A DNA stretch of 18,152 nt from Gp13-AA77 sp036521995 (GTDB lineage: Bacteria > Acidobacteriota > Terriglobia > UBA7540). The position numbers and the translations under genes are program-made. A model generated the notes under the pieces. It saw only the letters and a list, made by a program, of their open reading frames with translations. It did not search any database and had not been told where the DNA came from. The stretch spans positions 1-18,152 of the forward strand of contig DATDGR010000239.1 of the NCBI GenBank assembly GCA_036521995.1. The letters run 5' to 3'. Below are positions 7,366 to 15,238 of the stretch, one piece after another (within the stretch, counting starts at the first letter, position 1; each line of letters begins with the position of its first letter).

Positions 7366-8277
7366 TTATGGGGGGGCTCCCGGATCCATGAAGAGCTGGG
7401 CGGGATAGACCTCGTTGTAGGTGGCGGAATCGCGATACACTTCACTAATTCGGCGGTCGTTCAGGGAGCGGGTCATGCGCTTGGGCGTAACGACTCCTTG
7501 AAACGTCTGGTAGTCAGAGTACACGTCGGAGTACTCATTCCAGTCGTTGATGGTGGGATCCCATTTTCGGTACCGGATCTTAACCGGCAGGTCGGTCTGC
7601 TTGTTGAGATACAGCTTTACTTCAGTTTGCTGCGCATCCACGATATCGAGAATCTCTACGTTGACGTTGTCGACGAAATCCACGCCGGCGGTTTGAACCA
7701 ACACTCCCGGCTCGCGAATCCGCAGGCGCAGAAGATTCTCGAGGCTGTAGCGGTTGCCGAATCTCCACTGCCGGATCTCGGCCGAGTCCAGATGGACCAT
7801 GCCCATGCGGTCGATTTCCCATCCCAGGTCGCCGTTGTTGATCACCGTGATCGGCTTGCCTTTCTTGCCGAGGCCGTAAGAGAGGCGCCGCTTGTCGGGA
7901 AACTGCAGTTCGCTGTCGAAGTAAACGAAAGCGCTGGCCGCGCCTTCGTTGATGCTGAACAGGCGGCCGTGGGTCGTGAGGGTCTTGGCGTTGAGGAATG
8001 CCGGACCACCGAGAGCCTGCAGAGTGCGGTCGAGAATCAGTTGAGCCTTGGGCTCAATGCGAATCGGCAACGTGGGGGCGGGAGAAATGACGCTCGTTAC
8101 TCCGGCCGGTGGCGCCGGCGCCGCCGATGTTTGGCCGTTGGAACCCTCCGGCGCCTGGCTTCGCCCGCTCGCCGAAAAGGCGCTCGCAGGGGCTGCGATC
8201 AGGACCAGCGTCATGCCCGCCATTAGAGTACGCCGCTTCGATCCCACGGACTCGACCATTACACCTGTCACCCGCAT
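7366..8277 (-). CDS. Secreted LolA-like (outer-membrane lipoprotein-sorting-type) protein
   Basis: A 303-aa exported protein, function unproven. The N-terminus has basic residues (KRR), a hydrophobic core and an APASAFSASG region typical of signal-peptidase cleavage, then a Pro/Ala-rich stretch. The remainder is beta-rich, with features such as NNGDLGWEIDRMG and a VKLYLNKQTDLPVKIRYRKWD segment. This resembles the concave-sheet proteins of the LolA/LolB type, which bind lipids or lipoproteins; that is fold-level inference only. The ATG at 8277 overlaps the end of the SDR gene by 10 bp and has GGCGGA upstream; the ATG at 8259 is an alternative. The overlap suggests translational coupling with the SDR, and the gene is last in the minus-strand accD cluster. 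Confidence 0.7.
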   Translation of the reverse strand: MRVTGVMVESVGSKRRTLMAGMTLVLIAAPASAFSASGRSQAPEGSNGQTSAAPAPPAGVTSVISPAPTLPIRIEPKAQLILDRTLQALGGPAFLNAKTLTTHGRLFSINEGAASAFVYFDSELQFPDKRRLSYGLGKKGKPITVINNGDLGWEIDRMGMVHLDSAEIRQWRFGNRYSLENLLRLRIREPGVLVQTAGVDFVDNVNVEILDIVDAQQTEVKLYLNKQTDLPVKIRYRKWDPTINDWNEYSDVYSDYQTFQGVVTPKRMTRSLNDRRISEVYRDSATYNEVYPAQLFMDPGAPP

Positions 8278-9035
8278 AGAACATTTCCGCCGTTCACGTT
8301 CAAGACTTCCCCTGTAATGTAAGATGCCATTTCCGAAGCCAGAAAGAGGATCGGCATGGCAACTTCCTCCGCGGTGGCCACACGCCCGAGCGGGATGCCC
8401 CGGTTGATCTTCCGCGCCTCGGAAGGCTCGGCCAGGACAGGCTGCGCCATGTCCGTATCTACCCATCCCGGCGCCACACAGTTCACCAGGATGTGATGCG
8501 GAGCCAGCTCGGTCGCGAGCCCTTTCACCAGGCTGATGAGCGCGCCCTTTGAGGCTCCGTAGTGGGTGTGAAACGCCTCACCTCGCTGTCCGGCGGTGGA
8601 GGATATGACGATGATCCGGCCGCTGCGTCGTGCAATCATGTGTAACACCGTGTGCCGGAGCACGGTGTAAACGCCCTTGAGATTGACGGCCATCATCTCG
8701 TCCCATTCTTTTTCGCTCATCTCCTCGATGGGAGACCGGCTCGCGGGCCAGATGCCGGCGTTTGCCACCAGAATATCCACGCGGCCGAAGCGCCCGGTCG
8801 CGGCATCGACGAGCTTCCGGGCGCCGCTCATCCGCGAGACATCAGAGCGCACGGCGATCACGCGTTCGCTAGCGCCCGGCGAGCTCCGGATGACCTGCCC
8901 GGCCGACTGAGAAGCGCTTCGGTAGCCGAAAACCACACTGGCCCCGCACTCCGCAAAGAGCCTGACGGTGGCGGCGCCGATGCCGCGGGACCCTCCGGTG
9001 ATGACGGCGACCTGATCATCGAGACGAATATCCAC
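8268..9035 (-). CDS. Short-chain dehydrogenase/reductase, FabG-like
   Basis: A 255-aa classical SDR. The NAD(P)-binding motif TGGSRGIG is at 13-20 and the NAG motif at 92-94. The catalytic residues are Ser145/146, Tyr159 and Lys163 (YGASK). The C-terminus ends VNGGNVLCG, like the VDGG endings of 3-oxoacyl-ACP reductases. Tyr39-Arg in GYRS after beta-strand 2 would favour NADPH, although this is weak evidence. The start is GTG at 9035, supported by a strong GGAGG five bases upstream. It follows the PlsC-like gene by 109 bp and overlaps the LolA-like gene. FabG activity is plausible next to accD and plsC, but SDR substrates cannot be read from sequence, so I give no gene symbol. Confidence 0.85.
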   Translation of the reverse strand: MDIRLDDQVAVITGGSRGIGAATVRLFAECGASVVFGYRSASQSAGQVIRSSPGASERVIAVRSDVSRMSGARKLVDAATGRFGRVDILVANAGIWPASRSPIEEMSEKEWDEMMAVNLKGVYTVLRHTVLHMIARRSGRIIVISSTAGQRGEAFHTHYGASKGALISLVKGLATELAPHHILVNCVAPGWVDTDMAQPVLAEPSEARKINRGIPLGRVATAEEVAMPILFLASEMASYITGEVLNVNGGNVLCG

Positions 9036-9144
9036 ACGAGCCTCCGGTTCGATGCGGCGGGCGTTTCTCGGCAGAACAGTTATTCCCCATGCCGTGCGTG
9101 GGGCCTAATCAGGTAGCCGGAAGCGCCGCTCGGACTCGCATCCC

Positions 9145-9987
9145 TCATGCCGCCGGCACAAACCGGGAAAGAATAACCTGGCGCACGCGATCCGAAAGCG
9201 GCTGAACGTCCACCCGCGTCAAGCCTGCGGTCGGAATCGGAGCGTGGACGATCATCTCCGTTTTTCCCGGCCGCACGTGCAGGGTGTCCGGTTCGTGCAC
9301 ATGGCGCGTACCGTTCAGCGTAATGGGCACAATCGGGACTCCCGCCTGAATGGCGAGATAGAAACTGCCGGTTTTGAAAGGCAGCATTTCGCCGGCGCGC
9401 CGGCTGCGGCGGCCTTCGGGGAAAAGGACCACGGGAGTTCCCTCCCGGATCCGTTGGGCTGCCTCTTCGAAGCTGCGCAGAGCCTGGCGCGGGCGCTCAC
9501 GCTCCACCGCAATATGCCCTGCTCTCCGCAGGTACCAACCGAGAAATGGGATCTGGAAAAGCTCGCGCTTGGCGAGGAATCGGAAGGGCAGCGGCAGGCT
9601 GACGAGCAGGATCGGAATGTCGATGGCGCTCGGATGATTGACGCAGAAGATGACCGTCTGCTGCGCGTCCAAGTTTTCGAGACCTTCCACCCGCACTCGA
9701 ACGCCGCCGGTCTTCAAGATGAGCCATCCCCACAAGCGCGCGCAGCGATGCTGCCAGCGGCCGTGGGCGTCAAAGAACGAACCGAGGATCGACGCCGTGG
9801 AGAGCAGCGCCGTGTAGACATAGATCAAGGTGTCTGTGAAGAGCAGCGACCGCACATAGCTCAGCCAATAACGGAGGCTTCGCGACCTAACCCGTGGAGC
9901 ATCCGGTCGCAAGGGCTTCGGGTCGGCTTTTGCGCTGTAGGCATCCACATCTAGCCTAGATCTCTCTTGTTGCAGTTGCCCTGGCAC
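9145..9987 (-). CDS. plsC: 1-acyl-sn-glycerol-3-phosphate acyltransferase (PlsC family)
   Basis: A 280-aa acyltransferase that would convert lysophosphatidic acid to phosphatidic acid at the inner membrane. The catalytic HX4D is His118-Pro-Ser-Ala-Ile-Asp123 within NHPSAID. The substrate-binding motif appears as FPEGRRS (189-195), where the family usually has FPEGTRS. A hydrophobic segment at about 48-70 would anchor it. The start is GTG at 9987, just 3 nt after the folC stop, with GAGGTGA a few bases upstream, so it is clearly in the accD-folC-plsC operon. The N-terminal 35 residues are polar and lack family features. Family assignment is firm; lyso-PA specificity is inferred. Confidence 0.86.
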   Translation of the reverse strand: MPGQLQQERSRLDVDAYSAKADPKPLRPDAPRVRSRSLRYWLSYVRSLLFTDTLIYVYTALLSTASILGSFFDAHGRWQHRCARLWGWLILKTGGVRVRVEGLENLDAQQTVIFCVNHPSAIDIPILLVSLPLPFRFLAKRELFQIPFLGWYLRRAGHIAVERERPRQALRSFEEAAQRIREGTPVVLFPEGRRSRRAGEMLPFKTGSFYLAIQAGVPIVPITLNGTRHVHEPDTLHVRPGKTEMIVHAPIPTAGLTRVDVQPLSDRVRQVILSRFVPAA

Positions 9988-9990
9988 TGC

Positions 9991-11316
9991 TCACCTCGGG
10001 CGCCCTGGGCTGAGTGTTTGCTTGAGGGCGCCGACAAGGAACAGGGACCCGGCCGCCAGCACGACGCCGCCCGAGGGTGTGGAGCGCCGCGCGGCGTCCA
10101 GAGCTCGCGCCGGATCGGGCTCCAAGTGAATCTGCTCCAGGTGCGGCCTCGCTCTGGCGCCCGCGCGGGCCAGGATCTCTTCGGGGGGCGCCGCCCTAGG
10201 CTGGGCCGTGCGAGTGATATAAACCTCGGATGCCAACGGAAAGAGCAGTTCAGCGATTTCCTCGATGGCCTTGTCTCGCATGGAAGCGTAGACCAGCACC
10301 AGTGGTCTCGCCGCGAGCTCACTCTGCACGAATTCAGCCAGGGCCCGGGCCGCGGCCGGGTTGTGGGCGCCATCGAGCAGTGTCAGGGGTTGTTCGGCGA
10401 AAACTTCGATCCGGCCGGGCCAGGTCGCACGGGCAATCCCTTCGGTCACGGCAGGTCCGGAGATGTTCCAGCCTCGCTCCGAAAGCTTCCAGGCGGCGGC
10501 CACGGCGGCCGAAGCATTCTCAACCTGAAAGCGGCCCTGCAAAGGCGATTTCAGGTTCGAGAAGCATATGCCGTTCAGGGCCAGGTCAAACCCGTAGCGC
10601 CCGTGATCTGGCCGCAGATTGGCCACGCGAGCGAAGTTTGGGATTTCGATCAGCTCAGCCCCAAGCTCCCGCGACCGTGTCTCGACAACTGCGGCGGCCT
10701 CGGGATGTGCGCAGCCCGAGATGACAGGCCTCCCAGGCCGGATCACCCCCGCTTTCTCGACCGCGATGGCCGCATGCGTGGTACCGAGGTACTCGGTGTG
10801 ATCGAGGTCCACGTTGGTGATCACGGCCACTTCCGGCTCCACCACGTTGGTGGCATCCAGACGCCCGCCCATACCCACTTCGAGCACGATAAAATCCATG
10901 GGCGTGCGGGCAAAATGGACAAAGGCGGTGGCGGTCAGAAACTCAAAGAAGCTCGGACGCTGAGCCAGAATGGCACGATCCAATAGTCCCGACACGGCGT
11001 GTTGGACCTCGCTGAAGGCCAGGGCGAACTCTTCATCGCCGATCTCGCGGCCGTCCACGCTAATGCGCTCGTTCACGCGCAGGAGATGCGGCGAGGTGTA
11101 AAGGCCGGTCCGGTAGCCGGCACAGGTGAGAATGCTCGCCAACATGGCGGACGTCGAACCCTTGCCATTGGTTCCGGCCACGATAGCGCTGGGGCGCACC
11201 CTTTCGGGATGGCCCAAGGTTTCAAGGATCTCGCGCATGTTGGCGAGGTCAAATTTCACCCCGCGTAACTCCTGACCTAGGGCAGCGAGATATGCGAGAC
11301 TTTCCGTGTAGTTCAT
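9991..11316 (-). CDS. folC: Bifunctional folylpolyglutamate synthase / dihydrofolate synthase
   Basis: A 441-aa ATP-dependent ligase that adds glutamate to dihydropteroate and/or folates. The ATP-binding loop GTNGKGS is at 48-54 and TSPHL at 74-78. A Mur-ligase-like central domain is visible, with an LEVGMGGRLDATNVV segment and DHTEYLG. LLDGAHNP marks the C-terminal domain. The ATG at 11316 is preferred: it follows the accD stop by 7 nt and has AGG six bases upstream. The ATG at 11331 overlaps accD and has no ribosome-binding site. The accD-folC pairing is a common bacterial arrangement. Whether it has both activities is not decidable here. Confidence 0.93.
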   Translation of the reverse strand: MNYTESLAYLAALGQELRGVKFDLANMREILETLGHPERVRPSAIVAGTNGKGSTSAMLASILTCAGYRTGLYTSPHLLRVNERISVDGREIGDEEFALAFSEVQHAVSGLLDRAILAQRPSFFEFLTATAFVHFARTPMDFIVLEVGMGGRLDATNVVEPEVAVITNVDLDHTEYLGTTHAAIAVEKAGVIRPGRPVISGCAHPEAAAVVETRSRELGAELIEIPNFARVANLRPDHGRYGFDLALNGICFSNLKSPLQGRFQVENASAAVAAAWKLSERGWNISGPAVTEGIARATWPGRIEVFAEQPLTLLDGAHNPAAARALAEFVQSELAARPLVLVYASMRDKAIEEIAELLFPLASEVYITRTAQPRAAPPEEILARAGARARPHLEQIHLEPDPARALDAARRSTPSGGVVLAAGSLFLVGALKQTLSPGRPR

Positions 11317-11323
11317 AGCAAGC

Positions 11324-12175
11324 CTAAGCATGCTGGCGCGCGAGCAAGCCCAGCGCCCGGGCGAGATAACTCTTCAACTCCTTGCGCGGCACGATAGCGT
11401 CCAGCATGCCATGCGCGAGCAGAAACTCCGATCGTTGAAAGCCCTCCGGCAGCTTCTCGTGAATGGTCTGCTCGATCACCCGTGGCCCAGCGAACCCGAT
11501 CAGCGCCCCCGGCTCGGCAATGTTCAGATCGCCCAGCATCGCGTAGCTGGCCGTGACCCCGCCCGTAGTGGGGTCGGTAAGCACGGAGATGAACGGCTGC
11601 CCGGACTCATCCAGGCGCGCCAGCGCCGCGCTGATCTTTGCCAGTTGCATCAAGCTGATAGCGCCCTCCATCATGCGCGCCCCGCCCGAACACGAGACCA
11701 CCACCAGGGGCAGCTTCCGGGAAATCGACCGGTCAATGGCGCGGGTGATTTTCTCTCCCACGGCCGCGCCCATGCTTCCGCCGATGAAGCGGAACTCCAT
11801 CGCGCAGATGATCACCAGCCTGTCCTCCAGATGGCCCTCTCCGGTCAGGAGGGCGTCCTTCATTCCGGTTTGCGCCTGCGCCTGTTTGAGGCGGTCGCGG
11901 TAAGCCTTGGTGTCGGAAAACCGGAGCGGATCGGATGAAGCCAAGCCAGCGTCATGCTCGGTGTAATGACCGCCGTCAAAGAGCATGGCGAGGCGCTCCC
12001 GCGCTCCCATCTTAAAGTGGTGATCGCACTTTGGGCAGCACAGCAGATCGCCTTCAAGGTCTCCCTTCCAGATAATCTGCTTGCAGCCTTCACACTTTAC
12101 CCAGAGCCCCTCGGTCTGCACGCGCTTTTGGCGCGGCGCCTGCAACGGCGGTTTGTCTTTGCGGAACCAGGCCAT
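11324..12175 (-). CDS. accD: Acetyl-CoA carboxylase carboxyltransferase subunit beta
   Basis: A 283-aa AccD, which with AccA forms the carboxyltransferase that moves CO2 from biotin to acetyl-CoA to make malonyl-CoA for fatty-acid synthesis. The N-terminal zinc ribbon has Cys28-x2-Cys31 and Cys47-x2-Cys50. The crotonase-like core includes CSGGARMMEG, LTDPTTGGVTASYA and IGFAGPRVI, all hallmarks of the family. Length is normal. The ATG at 12175 has no evident Shine-Dalgarno. It opens the minus-strand cluster accD-folC-plsC-SDR, downstream of the cobalamin-gene terminator. accA is not in this window. Confidence 0.95.
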   Translation of the reverse strand: MAWFRKDKPPLQAPRQKRVQTEGLWVKCEGCKQIIWKGDLEGDLLCCPKCDHHFKMGARERLAMLFDGGHYTEHDAGLASSDPLRFSDTKAYRDRLKQAQAQTGMKDALLTGEGHLEDRLVIICAMEFRFIGGSMGAAVGEKITRAIDRSISRKLPLVVVSCSGGARMMEGAISLMQLAKISAALARLDESGQPFISVLTDPTTGGVTASYAMLGDLNIAEPGALIGFAGPRVIEQTIHEKLPEGFQRSEFLLAHGMLDAIVPRKELKSYLARALGLLARQHA

Positions 12176-12210
12176 AGTTACGTTCGGGTCAGCCGAAGAA
12201 AGGCAGGAAG

Positions 12211-12262
12211 CTGAAGGCAGAAAGAAGGCCGGTTTCGACGGCCTTGTTCTAGTTTCTGCCTT
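12211..12262 (-). terminator. Nested-stem terminator after the cobalamin adenosyltransferase gene
   Basis: A 10-bp perfect inverted repeat (12214-12223 with 12253-12262, AAGGCAGAAA/TTTCTGCCTT) encloses a 7-bp stem AAGGCCG/CGGCCTT (12225-12231 with 12239-12245, 7-nt loop). On the minus strand the inner stem is followed by CTTTCT, a weak U-tract. CTGAAGGC (12211-12218) can pair instead with GCCTTCAG (12271-12278), which overlaps the gene's stop codon. It separates that gene from accD. Confidence 0.55.
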
Positions 12263-12274
12263 TCGGTTTCGCCT

Positions 12275-12826
12275 TCAGTACTCGATCCCACGCTGGGCCA
12301 CAATCCCTTTTTGATAAGGGTGCTTGACTTCCCGCATCTCCGTCACCAAGTCGGCGAATTCCACGATCGCTGGATGCGCGTTCCGGCCGGTGAGCACGAC
12401 GTGGACCATCTCAGGCTTCTGCCGGAGGGTTTCGACAACCTTCTCGGGGTTCAGCATCCGATATCCGATAGCGTAGTTGATCTCATCCAGGATTATGACG
12501 TCGAACTCGCCGCTCAGGATCGCGTGGCTGGCAAAAGTCCAGGCTTCCTCCACGAGCCGGACGTCCTCCGGGTCAGGCTTCTCCGCGCCTACCTTTACAA
12601 AGCCCCGGCCCATGGGCAGGATCTTGAATTGATCCTCGCCGAGCGACTTGTTGAGCATCTGGGCGGCGTCGAGTTCACCGTAGTGCCACGAACCCTTGAT
12701 GAACTGCACCATCAGCACCCGCAAACCCTGACCTACGGCCCGAAAGCCGAGACCCAGAGCCGCGGTCGTTTTTACCTTTCCTGGCCCCGTGTGGACAATC
12801 ACCAGGCCCTTTCGGGTATCAGGCAA
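12275..12826 (-). CDS. cobO: Cob(I)yrinic acid a,c-diamide / cob(I)alamin adenosyltransferase (CobA/BtuR family)
   Basis: A 183-aa enzyme of the CobA/CobO/BtuR type, which attaches the adenosyl group from ATP to cob(I)alamin or its precursor. The nucleotide loop reads TGPGKVKTT (about 13-21), where the family normally has GKGKT, so one loop glycine is valine. LDEINYAIG is the Walker-B-like segment, and TGRNAHPAIVEFADLVTEM is a strong family signature. I prefer a TTG start at 12826 because GGGGGAGG lies four bases upstream and the encoded N-terminus matches the family's usual short one. An ATG at 12949 would add a 41-residue tail with no family features and no ribosome-binding site. No other cobalamin genes are in the window, so it may serve salvage or a scattered pathway. 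Confidence 0.85.
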   Translation of the reverse strand: MPDTRKGLVIVHTGPGKVKTTAALGLGFRAVGQGLRVLMVQFIKGSWHYGELDAAQMLNKSLGEDQFKILPMGRGFVKVGAEKPDPEDVRLVEEAWTFASHAILSGEFDVIILDEINYAIGYRMLNPEKVVETLRQKPEMVHVVLTGRNAHPAIVEFADLVTEMREVKHPYQKGIVAQRGIEY

Positions 12827-13049
12827 ACGGCCTCCCCCCGGTTCCGGCCTCGTAGATTTTGATTCACAACCGGCCTCAAAAGCCCGCCTCGGAACTACTT
12901 TCGCGAACACATGATTGAGTGTTCTCGATTTCGAACCGGCCAGCGGCACGCTTCCCTACCTCTCATTGACCGGGAAATCCAAGAGCGCTAGATGTTTCGT
13001 TGTGATTCTAAATAGCTTCCCAGCTCTGTTTGTGATCGGCCTCAACTCC

Positions 13050-13397
13050 CTACGCACCTTCGGCTGGTACCGGCACACGCGCCGCCTTCTTCCATAGGCG
13101 CTCCAGGTCATAGAATTCACGAGCCCGTTCGAGGAAAATGTGCACCACAAAGTCGAGGTAATCAACCAGGATCCACTCGGCCTGCGGGTACCCTTCGACG
13201 TGAGCCGGCTTCGACCCCTTCTTCTTGAGCTCCTCGATGATGGCGTCGCAGATCGCCTGCGTATGCCGGGTGGATGTGCCAGCACAGATCACGAAGAAGT
13301 CCGTGAAGGAGGAGATCCCTTTAAGGTCGAGCACCGTCAGATCGAGCGCCTTGCGCCCTTGTGCGGCGTGGATCGCCCGCTCAAGATGACCCGTCAT
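13050..13397 (-). CDS. rsfS: Ribosomal silencing factor RsfS
   Basis: A 115-aa RsfS/Iojap/YbeB protein, which binds L14 on the 50S subunit and blocks subunit joining in starvation. Diagnostic segments are VLDLKGISSFTDFFVICAG and the VEGYPQAEWILVDYLDFVVHIF block, followed by FYDLERLW. Length is normal. The ATG at 13397 overlaps the nadD stop in a 4-nt ATGA and has GGGGAGG just upstream, so translation is likely coupled to nadD. The gene rlmH, a frequent neighbour, does not follow; a cobalamin adenosyltransferase does instead, after about 223 bp. Confidence 0.94.
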   Translation of the reverse strand: MTGHLERAIHAAQGRKALDLTVLDLKGISSFTDFFVICAGTSTRHTQAICDAIIEELKKKGSKPAHVEGYPQAEWILVDYLDFVVHIFLERAREFYDLERLWKKAARVPVPAEGA

Positions 13398-14080
13398 TCG
13401 CCTCCCCGCCCCGCCCGGCGCCCGGCTCGTACGGAGCGATAAAGCCCTTCCTTCGCGATATATTCTTCCACAAGCGGCGGAACAAGGCCACCCAGAGAGC
13501 GGCCGTTAGCGGCCGCGCGCCGGATGTCGCGCGAGGCAATGGCCGCCCGCACCCCACTGAGAACGTGCACTCCGGCTCCGTCGGGCAAAACGAGGGCGGA
13601 TCCCACTTTGGCCAGCGCCGCGGTCGCCTGACCATTCCCGAGGCTGGCCAGCAGCTCCCGGCTGCCAAAACCGGGCCTCGATGCCACGATGAAATCAGCC
13701 AGCTTACACAGGCGGCTGTAGTCCTTCCAGTTGGGCAGGTCGAGAAAACTATCGAGGCCCATGATGAAATAGAGTCGGTCCCCCGGGCCGAGCCTCCGCC
13801 GCGCCGCCTCCGCCGTTTCCACCGAATAGTTCGGCTGTCCATCGGGCTTGGGAGCTTCAAAAATGGACGGCACGAAAGCCGGCTCGCCCCGCGCGGCCAG
13901 CGCCACCATGGCGAAGCGGTGCGGATATGGCGCCAGATCTTCGCCCGGTTTGTGCGGCGGTACGCCACAAGGGACGAAGAGAACACGGTCAAGCTGGAAG
14001 CGGCGCGCCGCGGCACGCGCGGCCCGCAGATGGCCGCTGTGGATGGGGTCGAAAGTGCCGCCAAAAAGCGCGATGTTCAC
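13394..14080 (-). CDS. nadD: Nicotinate-nucleotide adenylyltransferase
   Basis: A 228-aa NadD, which joins NaMN and ATP into NaAD in NAD synthesis. The nucleotidyltransferase signature GGTFDPIHSGH is at 7-17, with both motif histidines (14 and 17) present. GVPPHKP and the FIMGLDSFLDLPNWKDY segment are typical. The C-terminal motif reads IASRDIRRAAANGRSLGGLVP, slightly divergent from the usual ISSTxIRxR. The GTG start at 14080 overlaps the obgE stop in a 4-nt GTGA. No Shine-Dalgarno is evident, consistent with translational coupling. It sits in the standard obgE-nadD-rsfS order. Confidence 0.93.
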   Translation of the reverse strand: MNIALFGGTFDPIHSGHLRAARAAARRFQLDRVLFVPCGVPPHKPGEDLAPYPHRFAMVALAARGEPAFVPSIFEAPKPDGQPNYSVETAEAARRRLGPGDRLYFIMGLDSFLDLPNWKDYSRLCKLADFIVASRPGFGSRELLASLGNGQATAALAKVGSALVLPDGAGVHVLSGVRAAIASRDIRRAAANGRSLGGLVPPLVEEYIAKEGLYRSVRAGRRAGRGGE

Positions 14081-15150
14081 GGTGGGTGGCGCAACAGCTC
14101 CGGATCGACTTTAGGATCGGCCTCACTTGTCCCGTCCACAGCTAAGGGCCGGGGAATCTGTTCCAGCCTGGTCCAGATGGCTCGCTTCAGCTCTTCAAGC
14201 CCTTGCCCCGTGACGCCGGAGATCTCGTAGAGCGTTTCGCCCCGCTCTCGCGCGAACCGGCGAAGGGCTTGAAGGCGCTCGCCCTCTCCCGCAGCGTCCA
14301 CCCGCGAGGCTGCCAGCAGCATGGGTTTGGCAGCTACCTCAGAGCTGAAACTGGCCAGCTCAGCAAGGATCACCCGATAGTCTTCGATGGGATCCCGGTC
14401 TGTACTCTCGGCCACATCGATCAGATGAACCAGCAGCCGGGTCCGTTCGATGTGCTTGAGAAAGCGAATTCCCAGGCCGCGACCTTCATGGGCGCCCTCA
14501 ACGAGGCCCGGAATATCCGCCATCACGAAGGATCGTTCCAGATTCAGCCCGACTACGCCGAGATGAGGCTCGATGGTGGTGAAAGGATAATCCGCGATGC
14601 GGGGCCGGGCGGCGCTCAAGCGCGAGATGAGGGTGGACTTTCCGACGTTGGGAAAACCGACCAGGCCCACGTCGGCGAGAAGCTTCAGCTCGAGGCGCAA
14701 GGCCCGCTGCTCGCCTGGCCGTCCAGGATCGGCGCGACGGGGCGCCTGATGCGTGGAAGTGGCAAAGCGTGCGTTACCGCGACCGCCGCAACCCCCTCGC
14801 GCCGCTAGAAAGCGCTCTCCAGGGGCGTCAAAGTCGAAGACCTTTTCGCCGCTGGCCTCGTCGTAGGCCACAGTGCCTGCCGGCACCGCGATCACGAGGT
14901 CCTCACCGTCGCGACCGTGCCGGTTCGAGCCCTCTCCGTGGCGGCCGCGTTCCGCGGCGAACTCGCGCTTGTAGCGGAACGCAAGCAGCGTGTTGGCGTG
15001 CTGGATGCTCTCCACGTAGATGCTGCCGCCATTGCCGCCGTCACCCCCGCTCGGGCCGCCACGAGGCACGAATTTCTCGCGCCGGAAGGCGACGCAACCG
15101 TTGCCGCCATCTCCGCCTGCAACCCGGATCAGAGCCTCGTCAATGAACAT
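14077..15150 (-). CDS. obgE: GTPase Obg/CgtA
   Basis: A 357-aa Obg GTPase involved in 50S assembly and the stringent response. The glycine-rich Obg fold covers about 1-157, with repeated GGxGG segments. The G domain has GFPNVGKST (165-173), the switch I segment DYPFTTIEP (188-196), DIPG (212-215) and SGV (311-313). The G4 motif is Ser-Arg-Val-Asp (282-285) in place of canonical NKxD. After the G domain only a short tail remains, with no large C-terminal Obg domain. The ATG at 15150 begins the conserved MFIDEA start; the GTG at 15171 adds seven unconserved residues. It lies downstream of the sulfatase/TPR gene and is coupled to nadD by a 4-nt overlap. Confidence 0.94.
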   Translation of the reverse strand: MFIDEALIRVAGGDGGNGCVAFRREKFVPRGGPSGGDGGNGGSIYVESIQHANTLLAFRYKREFAAERGRHGEGSNRHGRDGEDLVIAVPAGTVAYDEASGEKVFDFDAPGERFLAARGGCGGRGNARFATSTHQAPRRADPGRPGEQRALRLELKLLADVGLVGFPNVGKSTLISRLSAARPRIADYPFTTIEPHLGVVGLNLERSFVMADIPGLVEGAHEGRGLGIRFLKHIERTRLLVHLIDVAESTDRDPIEDYRVILAELASFSSEVAAKPMLLAASRVDAAGEGERLQALRRFARERGETLYEISGVTGQGLEELKRAIWTRLEQIPRPLAVDGTSEADPKVDPELLRHPP

Positions 15151-15238
15151 AGCAGAATGATGAAGCGGCACCGACCATGAACGGAAGTTTAGCGTTCCCG
15201 TCCTGACGTAGAAGCCGAGCGCTACAGGCTAGACTCTA

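Noticed and set aside
13381..14064. 227-codon frame overlapping nadD on the same strand
   Set aside because: It is a frame-shifted shadow of nadD; nadD has the full family motifs.
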